Positions 33,691 through 43,342 of a stretch of 64,000 nt of DNA are shown here, one piece after another; position 1 is the first letter of the stretch, and every line of letters begins with the position of its first letter. The notes under the pieces are model-generated. The model saw only the letters and a list, made by a program, of their open reading frames with translations, did not search any database and was not told the DNA's origin. The stretch lies in assembly GCA_949825065.1 (NCBI GenBank), contig OX463844.1, positions 930,001 through 994,000 on the forward strand, written 5' to 3'. The translations under genes were made by a program, and so were the position numbers. The DNA comes from Odontocerum albicorne. Its lineage: Eukaryota > Arthropoda > Insecta > Trichoptera > Odontoceridae.

Positions 33691-34704
33691 TGACCAAACC
33701 ATTCTCAGGCTCCTTTCTTCATCTAAAGCACAGTATCTTGTTTTAATTCATGTTCTTTCCTTAAGTCGTCATACCTTCTTTTTAAAATACATAATTTTGT
33801 TCACGCATTTTACGCAACAATCTCATTTCTACTGCATTTTTATCTTTTTTATAATTTGTGGCACGTTCAAATCTCGCTTGCATTTTCTTATATTTGGACA
33901 CAGAATCCTTTATCAGCAGTCAACCTTGTTTCTGTTGAAAACTTTAAAAAAATTACAAGTTTAAAATAAAACAAAAGCAGGAATGTTCAAAACAAAAGTG
34001 ATAATATCTAATATAAATTATGGTACAGTGCCAAATAACGATAACCTTGTTTTAACTCATACTCTTTGAAACCACAAGGCAATATACCTTCTGGCTCTCA
34101 TAACTTATCTTCCCTTTACTTATTAATCAATTCTCTATTCAAGTGGAGAGTACAAAATTAACAAAGCAAAGTCTACCGCACACTTAATAGAAATATATTC
34201 ACTTAACGTAGTACAGATTAGAGAATTTGCTAACGCAATTGAACCAATAAGGAGGAGTCCCAACCCAAAAAGTGGAGGTTAAAAGCTGTCTCCCTTAATT
34301 TTGTACGATTCACGATTAATTTACTTTACGATACATTTTACAAAGACTAATTAAATTTTGCTTGACCCATTACGTGAGGAAAGCCTTTGGGATCTGGTTG
34401 TGTGGTTCTTTTCTTTATTAAGTCCGTAAAAAGTCGTAGGATAGGATAAGTTAGTTGTTGATGACCTCAGTTGCCTAAATATTGTATCAATATTAATAAT
34501 AATATTAAAAGGGAGATTTATAAAGCGCCGTTTAGAGACCAAACTATCCTCAAGGAAGCTTTAACTCGGAATTCGAAACCACTTTTATTGACCGATTAAA
34601 AATGTAACGAAAAAATAAAACGAGTTTAGTTTAAATATAGAAAGGTGGTGGATGTGTCCATTAGATTAGGACTTGACTAGCATCTGTATAAGTTTATAAA
34701 AAAA
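33691..34704. other. AT-rich spacer, nothing recognised
   Basis: About 1 kb without a recognisable frame, tandem unit or inverted terminus. Confidence 0.4.
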
Positions 34705-35590
34705 AATTGGTAAGAAAACCGCAGAAAATTTACCAAATAAAGACGAATTAAAAAAAAATCTTTGTAAATCTTATGATATGTGATAGTTACACATTCAGCT
34801 TTATGTGTAGTGTAGTGTTTATTCATAGTTAGGCAGGGGAGCATTTAGGTGGAATGTAGTGCATATTCATAGCTAGGCAGGGGAGCATTTAGGTAGAGTT
34901 TAGTGCATATTCATAATTAGGCAGAGAAGCATTTAGGTGGAGTGAAGTGCATATTCATAGTTAGGCAGGGGAGCATTTAGGTGGGGTAATGTGCATATTC
35001 AAATCATAGTTAGGCAGGGGAGCATTTAGGTGGAGTGTAGTGCATATCTATAGTTAGGCAGGGGAGCATTTAGGTGGAGTGTAGTGCATATTCATAGTTA
35101 GGCAGGGAAGCATTTAGGTGGAGTGTAGTGCATATTCATAGTTAGGCAGGGGAGCATTTAGGTGGGGTAATGTGCATATTCATATCATAGTTAGGCAGGG
35201 GAGCATTTAGGTGGAGTGTAGTGCATATCCATAGTTAGGCAGGGGAGCATTTAGGTGGAGTGTAGTGCGTATTCATAGTTAGGCAGGGGAGCATTCAGGT
35301 GGAGTGTAGTGCATATTCATATCATAGTTAGGCAGGGGAGCATTTAGGTGGAGTGTAGTGCATATTCATAGTTAGGTAGAGAAGCATTTCGGTGGAGTGT
35401 AGTGCATATTCATAGTTAGGCAGGGGAGCATTTAGGTGGAGTGTAGTGCATATTCATATCATAGTTAGTCAGGGGAATATTTAGGTCGAGCGGAATGCAC
35501 ATTCGATCATAAATTCTGATAAGACTGACCCAAAAGGGTTGTCTTCAAGTGCTTCCTTAAGCTGTATACGTCTTCCATTTCTCCAATACT
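34705..35590 (+). repeat. Interspersed repeat 'R', copy carrying a minisatellite
   Basis: The left block (AAAACCGCAGAAAATTTACC at 34718, TTATGATATGTGATAG at 34770) and right block (GATCATAAATTCTGATAAGA at 35504, TTGTCTTCAAGTGCTTCC, AAGCTGTATACG) match 14865-15030 in order. Between them the short segment present in the array-free copy is replaced by about 700 bases of 44-bp repeats. Confidence 0.6.
34808..35500. repeat. 44-bp minisatellite, about 15 copies
   Basis: Unit: ATAGTTAGGCAGGGGAGCAT, then TTAGGTGGAGTGTAGTGCAT, then ATTC. Some units carry an extra ATATC/AATC insertion (CATATTCATATCATAG), giving 49-50 bp. Variants GTGGGGTAATGTGC recur about every 180 bases, hinting at a higher-order period. 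Unrelated in sequence to the 44-bp array at 12822. Confidence 0.9.
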
Positions 35591-37235
35591 TGAAAGTATA
35601 TTTATATGTTAACTGAAATTACATCGAGAAGTCTAGGTTTTTGTTAAAAATGTATTAAACTGTATGTCTTAAACACCTAAAATGATTAAGAATATATTAT
35701 TATCTACCAGAACCAACCAAAACACGGCGAAATGAAAATAAATACACAATTATCGATTGCAGCTAATTCAAAAATAAACTTTAAATATAATATAATATTT
35801 TGCACAGCTTCAGGAATGCCCAATAACAAAAACTAATAAATCTAAATTATCTCTAAAAATGCCACCGAAGAAGAATAAATCATATCTGGCAGCTACCTGT
35901 AATTGTACCTGAACGTGTTTTTTGCAGCGTTTATTTTTAAATATTTTTTTTAATTATGTTTATTTTTTTATCCATTTTGGAAATGAAGTTGTAACGCTGA
36001 AACTTAGGAAAATTCCTTCAAACAATCCCAGCAATTGATACAAATCTGCATAAGGTCTCCTGAGTGATTGGTTGGAAGAGATTACCGTATGACAATAAAC
36101 CCACCATTTGTATACTTTACAACAAAGTGTCTAAATACATAAATACTCAACCATCAAGAACTTTAAAATGTTGTAAAAAATCTTATCACAAGAATTAACA
36201 AACTGCATTCTTTGGGTTGTTTCCTTTACAATCTAAAATGATTATTAATTTATTTGAATTTTTTTTTTTAAAGTGTAAGAAACGGACAGACAGTTTGTTT
36301 TTGGTTATTATTGGACACTTAATTCCAAACCAGGTAAATGTAAAGTGCTCTTAGACTGGACCACAGTGGCCATAAAACAGATCATTTATGAATATATTAC
36401 TTTTATTTGTGTGTCATGTGAATATGTTTTTCGTCCCACCTTAGAAAATAAAACGCCTTTATGAAAGTATACATACAAAATTTCCTTTGAACACAAAAGA
36501 TTGGTTTCAAAACATAATTCCTTTTCTTTTCATTCAAACGTTTTATCCTGTGGGCATTTTGAAGTGTTTCTTTATCATTATTATAAAAAAGAAAGAAAAC
36601 TCTGACAATTGAATGAATATTAATTTTTTTTTCGCTTTGAAGAACATTTCTTTTTCAATGTGTGTGTCGTGAGGAATACTAGAATTAAAAAAAAAACGAT
36701 TGACAATGAAATATTCGTTTATATGCAAACACAATCCAATCCGTACATTTTATTATCTGAGCAAATATAAAAAAATGCCTTTTTCGATTATGTAGAAAAA
36801 TATAAAACTTGTAAAATGTCTGTTTTATATATTTTTTCTTTCTGTTTCCGTGTTGTATTGGCTTAACGTTTTGAAAGCGTTGAAATCTTTATTTTTAGAG
36901 CGATGGTTTCCAATACCGAATATTCTTCCAAAATAAAAACGTAGAAAATACCCTCTAAAATCTTCAACTTCACTGGGGAAGCCAATACACTTTAATGTAA
37001 ACAACAAGTGACCACGATAAGTGGAGATATGTCGTCACAATTTATACCACCAATATCCCTTTAATCACTACTTTCAGTAATGAGGAACGATAGAGACGAG
37101 ATTTTACATGTGTATGTATAAACTTTGTTCGAGTGTCACTGCAATTTTATTTATAAAAACACTAAAAGTGTTGTCGATCGGTTCGATAAATTCATCATAT
37201 GTTAATGGGGAAAAATTTGTTAAGAATAATAAATA
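35591..37235. other. AT-rich spacer with a SINE tail at about 36065-36140
   Basis: GATTGGTTGGAAGAGATTAC followed by CAATAAACCCACCATTTG is the plus-strand 3' tail of the SINE/LINE-A pair; no head is attached. The remainder is AT-rich; the antisense frames at 36543-36734 and 36825-37007 have no recognised domain. Confidence 0.5.
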
Positions 37236-38522
37236 TTAGGTCCTTACATATGAAATTGGCGTTTTGTTTGGGAGGAACATAAAGTTGTTTTTTTTTTAAT
37301 ATAATATATTTATTTAATCAAAGTATGTACCATTGCTATCTATGCACTTTTGCCATCTCATAGGTAGTTCATCGATCCCTTTACTAAAAAAACCATTCGG
37401 ACGGGAATCAATAAAATCTTTGAAGTCGGTTTGGACTGCCCCATCGGAGTTGAATTTTTTCCCTTGCAAGAAGTTATCCAAATTTCGAAAAAAATAGTAA
37501 TCTGTTGGGGCAAGGTCCGGAGAGTACGGTGGATGTCTTAGACATTCCAATTGAAGCTCTTCTAATTTGGTAGCCGTCTGTTGTGCAGTGTGTGGTCTAG
37601 CGTTATCATGAAGCAGCAGTGGCCTAGAGCGATTAACCAGCCTCGGTTGTTTAGCAGCTAGCTTTTCCATCATGGTTTGCAGTTGCTGACAATAGACATC
37701 TGCCGTAATCGTCTGGCCAGATTTAAGAAAGCTGTAGTGAACGACACCAGCACTAGTCCACCAAACGCTCACAAGTAACTTTTTTGGAGTCAATTTTCGC
37801 TTGGGGCATGGTTTGGCTGGTTTGGCAGGGTTCAGCCATTGCGATGAGCGCTTCCGATTATCATACAGGATCCACTTTTCATCACAGGTAATGATTCGAT
37901 TCAAAATCCCTTCATTATTGTGCCGGTTGAGTAATGCAACGCAGCAGTCAACGCGCGTTTGTTGATTTGCTTCACTCAATTCGTGAGGTACCCACCTTTC
38001 AAGCTTTTTCACCTTCCCAATTTGCTTCAAGTGGATTAAAACAGTTTTATCACTAACACCGCAGCCTGCAGCTAACTCGGACGTGGTTTGCGATGGATCC
38101 GCTTCCACAATAGCCTTCAATTCTTCATTATCAACTTTGGTCTCCGGCCGTCCACGGGGCTTGTTCTGCAGGTCGAAATTTCCAGAACGAAAACGTTGGA
38201 ACCAAAAACGCACTGTGTTTTCTTTTGCGGCACCGTCGCCATACACATCATTAATCTTTCGAGTCGTTTCTGCAGTACTGGTGCCACGGTGGAACTCGTA
38301 CTCGTAAATAACGCGATATTTCAAGTTTTCCATTTTGTAAACTGAGTGACGCAAAGAAAAAAAACAATTGAGGAAAAAACAAATGAATTATAATTTTCGA
38401 AACACAAATACTTGAGTAAATAGCTGTATAAATTTAAATTTGGAATTCCTAACCAAAGAGAAGATATTTGAGATCAAAGTAGCCAGTACGGCAAAACGCC
38501 AATTTCATATGTAAGGACCTAA
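37236..38522 (-). mobile_element. Mariner element 1, apparently complete
   Basis: The 1287-bp element is bounded by 31-bp inverted repeats that are identical at both ends (37236-37266 and 38492-38522), starting TTAGGTCCTTACATATG. It is flanked by TA at 37234-37235 and 38523-38524, the standard mariner target duplication. It carries an uninterrupted transposase frame on the minus strand. Both ends, the TA duplication and the open frame are intact, so it is a candidate for a recently active copy. The right TA is shared with the neighbouring inverted mariner. Confidence 0.93.
37314..38333 (-). CDS. Mariner transposase, intact (339 aa)
   Basis: DDD/D transposase of the mariner family; it binds the element's inverted repeats, excises the element and inserts it at TA. 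The start is the ATG of MENLKYRV at 38333; the open frame extends 7 codons further upstream only from a TTG. 339 residues is about the normal length. The N-terminal half carries the two helix-turn-helix modules (residues about 1-110, with GRP at 61-63), then WVPHEL at 114-119. Catalytic residues: D151 in ITCDEKWILYDN, D243 in LLHDNARPH and D278 in YSPDLAPTDYYFF, giving the D34D spacing expected of mariner. The overall sequence resembles the cecropia/Hsmar1 group. No stop, frameshift or lost catalytic residue is visible. Whether it is expressed cannot be judged. Confidence 0.93.
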   Translation of the reverse strand: MENLKYRVIYEYEFHRGTSTAETTRKINDVYGDGAAKENTVRFWFQRFRSGNFDLQNKPRGRPETKVDNEELKAIVEADPSQTTSELAAGCGVSDKTVLIHLKQIGKVKKLERWVPHELSEANQQTRVDCCVALLNRHNNEGILNRIITCDEKWILYDNRKRSSQWLNPAKPAKPCPKRKLTPKKLLVSVWWTSAGVVHYSFLKSGQTITADVYCQQLQTMMEKLAAKQPRLVNRSRPLLLHDNARPHTAQQTATKLEELQLECLRHPPYSPDLAPTDYYFFRNLDNFLQGKKFNSDGAVQTDFKDFIDSRPNGFFSKGIDELPMRWQKCIDSNGTYFD

Positions 38523-38524
38523 TA

Positions 38525-39799
38525 TTAGGTCCCCACATACGAAACCGGCGTTTTGCCGTACTTGCAACTTTGATCTCAAATATCTTCTCTTTGGTTAGGA
38601 ATTTCAAACTCAAATTTATACAGCTATTTACTCAAGTATTTGTGTTTCGAAAATTATAATTCATTTGTTTTTTCCTCAATCGTTTTTTTTTTTGCGTCAC
38701 TCAGTTTACAAAATGGAAAACTTGAAATATCGCGTTATTTACGAGTACGAGTTCCACCGTGGCACCAGTGCTGCAGAAACGGCTCGAAGGATTAATGATG
38801 TGTATGGCGACGGTGCCGCAAAAGAAAACACAGTGCGTTTTTGGTTCCAACGTTTTCGTTCTGGAAATTTCGACCTGCAGAACAAGTCCCGTGGAGAAAG
38901 TTGATAATGAAGAATTGAAGACTATTGTGGAAGCAGATCCATCGCAAACCACGTCCGAGTTAGCTGCAGACTGCGGTGTTAGTGATAAAACTGTTTTAAT
39001 CCACTTGAAGCAAATTGGGAAGGTGAAAAAGCTTGAAAGGTGGGTACCTCACGAATTGAGTGAAGCAAATCAACAAACGCGCGTTGACTGCTGCGTTGCA
39101 TTACTCAACCGGCACAATAATGAAGGGATTTTGAATCGAATCATTACCTGTGATGAAAAGTGGATCCTGTATGATAATCGGAAGCGCTCATCGCAATGGC
39201 TGAACCTTGCCGAACCAGCCAAACCATGCCCCAAGCGAAAATTGACTCCAAAAAAGTTACTTGTGAGCGTTTGGTGGACTAGTGCTGGTGTCGTTCACTA
39301 CAGTTTTCTTAAATCTGGCCAGACGATTACGGCAGATGTCTATTATCAGCAACTGCAAACCATGATGGAAAAGCTAGCTGCTAAACAACCGAGGCTGGTT
39401 AATCGCTCTAGGCCACCGCTGCTTCATGATAACGCTAGACCACACACTGCACAACAGACGGCTACCAAATTAGAAGAGCTTCAATTGGAATGTCTAAGAC
39501 ATCCACCGTACTCTCCGGACCTTGCCCCAACAGATTACTATTTTTTTCGAAATTTGGATAACTTCTTGCAAGGGAAAAAATTCAACTCCGATGGGGCAGT
39601 CCAAACCGACTTCAAAGATTTTATTGATTCCCGTCCGAATGGTTTTTTTAGTAAAGGGATCGATGAACTACCTATGAGATGGCAAAAGTGCATAGATAGC
39701 AATGGTACATACTTTGATTAAATAAATATATTATATTAAAAAAAAATCAACTTTATGTTCCTCCCAAACAAAACGCCAATTTCACATGTAAGGACCCAA
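38525..39799 (+). mobile_element. Mariner element 2, inverted relative to element 1
   Basis: 1275-bp copy of the same family. The left end begins TTAGGTCCCCACATACG at 38525, directly after the TA (38523-38524) that also closes element 1. The right end finishes at 39799 and is followed by TA (39800-39801). Its terminal repeats differ from each other and from element 1 at several positions, so it is the more decayed copy. Elements 1 and 2 are arranged with their transposase 5' ends facing, making a ~2.56-kb near-palindrome. Confidence 0.92.
38713..39721 (+). pseudogene. Mariner transposase, frameshifted
   Basis: Starts with MENLKYRV at 38713 and follows element 1 closely up to DLQNKSRG. There, at about 38893, 11 bases are missing relative to element 1 (the segment coding the RPETK region after the GR pair). 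The original frame ends two codons later (stop near 38902), and the rest continues in the next frame to the stop at 39719-39721. The C-terminal frame still shows ITCDEKW, LLHDNARPH and SPDLAPTDYYFF, so all three catalytic aspartates survive, but no single frame joins them to the DNA-binding domain. Could not be functional as it stands. Confidence 0.92.
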
Positions 39800-39801
39800 T
39801 A

Positions 39802-40168
39802 TATCAAACCATTTCCCAAACAGTACGGCAAATTTTCCTATCTTCTTTTTTTCTCTTAGCAATTTACCTTTTTTTTTCATTATTTATTTCGTATAATATC
39901 ATTGTACGGCACAGGTACAAATACTGTAACATAGCAAAAGGTGGATGGGGTGGCTGCTGCTCGATGCTCGGAGAATTCAGGTCACGGTGAACAGTCGTAG
40001 ATCGGTGAAAGGTAGAATAGATTCCTGTTAGGCAGGTAGTAGGTGGTCGCAAATAAAATGCAGTAGACAGAGAGAACTGATAATATATTTTCGACTTTTA
40101 GCGCTTCTTATGTGTGGCCGATCGCTCATCACAAGCGCTATATAGTATATACTCGTATATAAAATTTC
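39802..40168. other. Spacer, nothing recognised
   Basis: No coding frame or repeat structure recognised between mariner 2 and the palindromic MITE. Confidence 0.45.
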
Positions 40169-40312
40169 AACGCTTTGATAGTTCTATACGCTTTATTAAT
40201 AAACTCAGTGATGGCTGTTTCGCCACACAATGGCTATTTAACAAGGCCATTGCAAAGCGAAACAACTATCACTGAGTAAATAAATAAAAAAATATGGAAA
40301 TATCAAAGCGTT
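40169..40312. mobile_element. Palindromic MITE-like element, 144 bp
   Basis: Terminal inverted repeats AACGCTTTGATA (40169-40180) and TATCAAAGCGTT (40301-40312) are perfect over 12 bp. Inside, a second pair of arms (CTCAGTGATGGCTGTTTCGC at 40204-40223 with GCGAAACAACTATCACTGAG at 40257-40276, and AATGG/CCATT) is complementary with few mismatches, leaving a short central loop. No coding sequence. The superfamily is not assigned; no clear target duplication is seen. Confidence 0.65.
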
Positions 40313-40740
40313 TAATTTAGATTTTCTTATTTAAAGATTTGCATCTGGAATAAATATTTATTATTCTTTTTTTCATTACAAATAGTGTAATTTGAATATT
40401 TTTTACATAAATATTTCCAAATGTCACTAAAATAGGGTATGTTACCAAAAACAAAGGCTCGGTAAGTCATTAAGTCATATTTTGGAATCGATTTCCTTTC
40501 GCAAGATACCGTCTCCACGTGACGAGAGCCTTGGCAAGGCAACGTAAGAGAAAAAGCCCGCAGCCATTAAACCTTTATGAACACTTGTGCTCAACACGAG
40601 TGTTGGAACCTTTTAATAACGTTATTTGTTTGAGGATCGTCTTTATTTTACCTGAAAGAATTTCTTTCAGGATATTGATTTTGTACATTTTTGGCATGAA
40701 GAATGAATGAATGACGAATAACTAATAAAATAAATATGCA
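40313..40740. other. AT-rich spacer, nothing recognised
   Basis: A small inverted phrase (CCTGAAAGAATTTCTTTCAGG at about 40651-40671) is a perfect short palindrome; otherwise no structure or recognised frame. Confidence 0.4.
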
Positions 40741-41100
40741 GTACAAATTTAAGCAAAGGTACGCTGGAGGAACATCAATGAAAGTGTGGTTGGATCAAAT
40801 GAATGACATTAAATATTTTAATGATTCGAAATCAAGTTTTGTTGTTTACATCCCTACTTGACGCGGTATGCAATTTCTTCCAAACAATAAACTCGTCAAA
40901 AATGATTTTAAAGAGAAAACATTCCATTAAAAATAAGACTTGAATCCATTTTTAATAAAAAAAGTTTATGCGATAGTCAAACCCGCAACACCCCGGCTGC
41001 AAGATAAACATCTTACTTACTAGGCCACGGAGAATCTCCTTGTGAAAGAGGAAAACGTAAAAAGTCTGAAAAATCGTTGGAGCTGTATAAGAAGGTGTAT
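40741..41100 (+). mobile_element. LINE-B fragment split by a SINE
   Basis: Left part (40741-40810) encodes MQYKFKQRYAGGTSMKVWLD and QMNDI. The right part (from about 41041) reads RKRKKSEKSLELYKKVYGVD, which in the uninterrupted copies at 48960-49265 directly follows the W-DQ segment. The interval is filled mainly by the antisense SINE at 40853-41040. Confidence 0.6.
40853..41040 (-). mobile_element. tRNA-derived SINE nested in LINE-B
   Basis: Antisense: tail near 40862-40895 (GCGGTATGCAATTTCTTCCA), linker about 40935-40975, and tRNA-like head (CAAACCCGCAACACCCCGG, then CATCTTACTTACTAGGCCAC at 41008-41027, ending GGAG). The head matches that of 43151-43342. The B box is partly altered (GGGTTTGACT on the minus strand). 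Confidence 0.65.
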
Positions 41101-41114
41101 GGGGTAGATAAGGT

Positions 41115-41295
41115 GAGAGATTTGTATCAATATAGATCGGGTGAGTAAGGTGGATGAGGATATGTTTCTTAGCCCAACTCGTTCAATTTTTGAACTGTCA
41201 ATTGCGCAATGTGAGGTCGTACATTGTCGTGAAATAACATTAACCCTTTTTTGTTAATCAGTGTTGGTTGTTTGTCTCGTAGTTTTTTGTGCATA
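41115..41295 (-). pseudogene. Mariner transposase relic (different subfamily)
   Basis: The minus strand reads MHKKLRDKQPTLINKKGL, MLFHDNVRPHIAQLTVQ, KLNELG, a stop, then ETYPHPPYSPDLY. This is the second-aspartate region (HDNxRPH) and the HPPYSPDL box of a mariner transposase. The third aspartate region is lost. The sequence differs strongly from the two mariners at 37.2-39.8 kb, so it is an older, separate invasion. No inverted repeats were found around it. Confidence 0.8.
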
Positions 41296-42564
41296 AATTC
41301 CGATTCTTCAGTCTATTATCTATATCTAATGTTAAATTTGTTCTACTAAATCTTGGACAGAGCAAAGCTCAGGTCAGGGCATCCCTTACTTCCATCGTTG
41401 TTTTTGACAGCAGCATAAATATGTTCCTTGAACATCTTGTCATATGATAAGCGGATCGTTATTGAGATCGCATGGAATGTTGTTGTTGTCCACGGAACAT
41501 TTTTCAGTTAATTTAGGACTAATTCAGAGATCGCAGAATATAGTTTTGTTGCATTTGAAATTTTCTGTGAAAGTACTCGCAACTTGCTGGGCTATTTGAA
41601 CTCAAGGCTTAAAGCAACTTCACAGGAAAAAACATTTTGCACTGCGAGTCATTTCTCTTTTCCTGTGACGTCGGCTCATAAGTCCGTCGTCACTACTTTT
41701 CTTTTCACACTCATGTGTGTCACTACCGGAGGAGTTCCTTCAGACAGTTCCTTCTTCGTCACGATGTGACATCGCGCTCATAAAAAAATAAAGAAGATTT
41801 CTATTTTCTAGTATAGATTGCACTGGATGGAGACTGGTTTTGACTCCCATGACAGGATGAGGGGAGGATCCTACATCTTTAAGATTTACGCCTCCGTTTT
41901 TAAACTTTTTAAACAAACGCCTCAAGTTTTTTTACAATTTAATACTACAAGTCAGTGTTAAGATGAATATAGTTAAAAAGTAATTCAATATCAGTATGCG
42001 CCGATATCTAAATGATTGGAATGTTTTAACTCATAGTAACTTTTTAATAAAAATAGAGAGCCTCCAGATATATTGTGCTTCAGCCAAAAATTAACAAGGT
42101 TTTCATTAAATGTTTTTTTCAAATTTCAAAAAAAGCTGGAATGCGTTCAATCAAAATTATGCAAACAAAATTGAAAAGCTAAAACAGGGAAGCCGCATGA
42201 ATTGAATGCATTTTGTTACAAAGCATCACGTGTGGTTCAAACTCCAGGGTAAATTCTTCAAGCTTGATGTGCGAATTTGCACTATAATTCAAATCAATTT
42301 CGTGAAAATTAGTCCATTCCAATTGGATCAAAGTGAAATATATTTGACATTTAAATTCGTAAAAATGTAGAATACATTAATTACATAAGCGAAAACCTCG
42401 GGAGAAATAGTATTTATTTTCCCAATGTGCAAAATATCGAAACAACACTTGGCTATTCAAATGTACTGACACGTTACCGCAGTGAATCTTAACTGAAGAA
42501 AAATTCATCCTGAAACACGGGAACAAAGAAATAATTAAAAAACACATATACACTGAAAATATGA
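41296..42564. other. Spacer, nothing recognised
   Basis: 41330-41760 is moderately less AT-rich, and its frames (41584-41769, antisense 41740-41925) have no recognised domain. 41930-42560 is AT-rich. TTTGAAATTTTCTGTGAAAG at about 41555 resembles a phrase near 2390, the LINE RT relic, so part of this may be LINE-derived. Confidence 0.4.
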
Positions 42565-42800
42565 GTAAAATACGTGGAAGAAGAAGACCACGGTAAGTGT
42601 GGTTGGATCAAGTGAATGCAATTTTGAAAAAAGAAAACGACGAAAGTCAGAGAAATCATACGGGTTGTATACGAATGTTTATGGCTTTGGAAGAAACTAA
42701 GGATGTGTGTCTAAATAGGAAAGTCTGGCGCTTTGTCCCCCGGCCTATTCTGATAGGGAAACGGTGTGATGGTATGTATGTATATATTTATTTATTTGTA
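42565..42800 (+). mobile_element. LINE-B ORF2 C-terminal fragment
   Basis: Reads IRGRRRPR, a stop, VWLDQVNAILKKENDESQRN, then EETKDVCLNRKVWRFVPRPI. The W-DQV and 'DVCLNRKVWR' signatures match the family. It ends near a GTATGTATGTATATATTTAT tail, which may be its 3' simple repeat. Confidence 0.65.
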
Positions 42801-43150
42801 CAATGTACAGTCGATTTCGACCATTAAAATAGTTATAATATATAAAAAAAATTGAGTGCGTTTGAATACCAAGATCTAAGTTGCGATAAGAAAATGAACA
42901 TGAAAACATTAACATGAGTCATGCACAAACAGTATAAAAAAATAGTACATAAACATTACCAACCACCTATCGCAGGCCAGGGCTCAGAAGGCCCAGCGAC
43001 CATATTCATTCTAAAGAAATAGTTCACGGGGAAATTTCAAAAGAGACTGTGTTTGATATCTCACTAAGTTAACATTTGTATGGAAAGTTAATACAAAAAT
43101 ATATTTATAATCAATAACTTTATGACTTTGCTATAAGAACAGTTTTTTTA

Positions 43151-43342
43151 ACCTGGCGAGTTTATGGCCATGTGGCAATCTCTTCCAACCAACCAGAAAG
43201 TGGTTTTTATACGCCCTAAGTGTTAACCAGACTGGAATCCTATTTTAAAAAAATCTGGGTTCCAGCGGGGATCGAACCCACAACCTCCGGATCGGCAGAC
43301 AAGTGTCTTACCACCAGGCCACGGAGGTAGTCGTTGTCGTAA
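43151..43342 (-). mobile_element. tRNA-derived SINE, well-preserved copy
   Basis: On the minus strand the head starts CTACCTCCGTGGCCTGGTGG (A box TGGCCTGGTGG) and continues TAAGACACTTGTCTGCCGAT, then GGTTGTGGGTTCGATCCCCG (B box GGTTCGATCCC, complement of 43270-43280). It then runs through a linker (AACCCAGATTTTTTTAAAAT, TTCCAGTCTGGTTAACACTT) into the tail (CTGGTTGGTTGGAAGAGATT, then GCCACATGGCCATAAACTCG and CCAGG). The A and B boxes form an internal Pol III promoter. The tail is shared with LINE-A. Confidence 0.85.

Noticed and set aside
38334..38354. Seven-codon N-terminal extension (MRHSVYK) of the mariner transposase
   Set aside because: The extension would start at TTG; the ATG of MENLKYRV at 38333 gives the usual mariner length and start.
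43255..43335. Functional tRNA gene
   Set aside because: A and B boxes are present, but the body does not fold as a complete cloverleaf and is joined to a SINE linker and tail, with several copies in the window.
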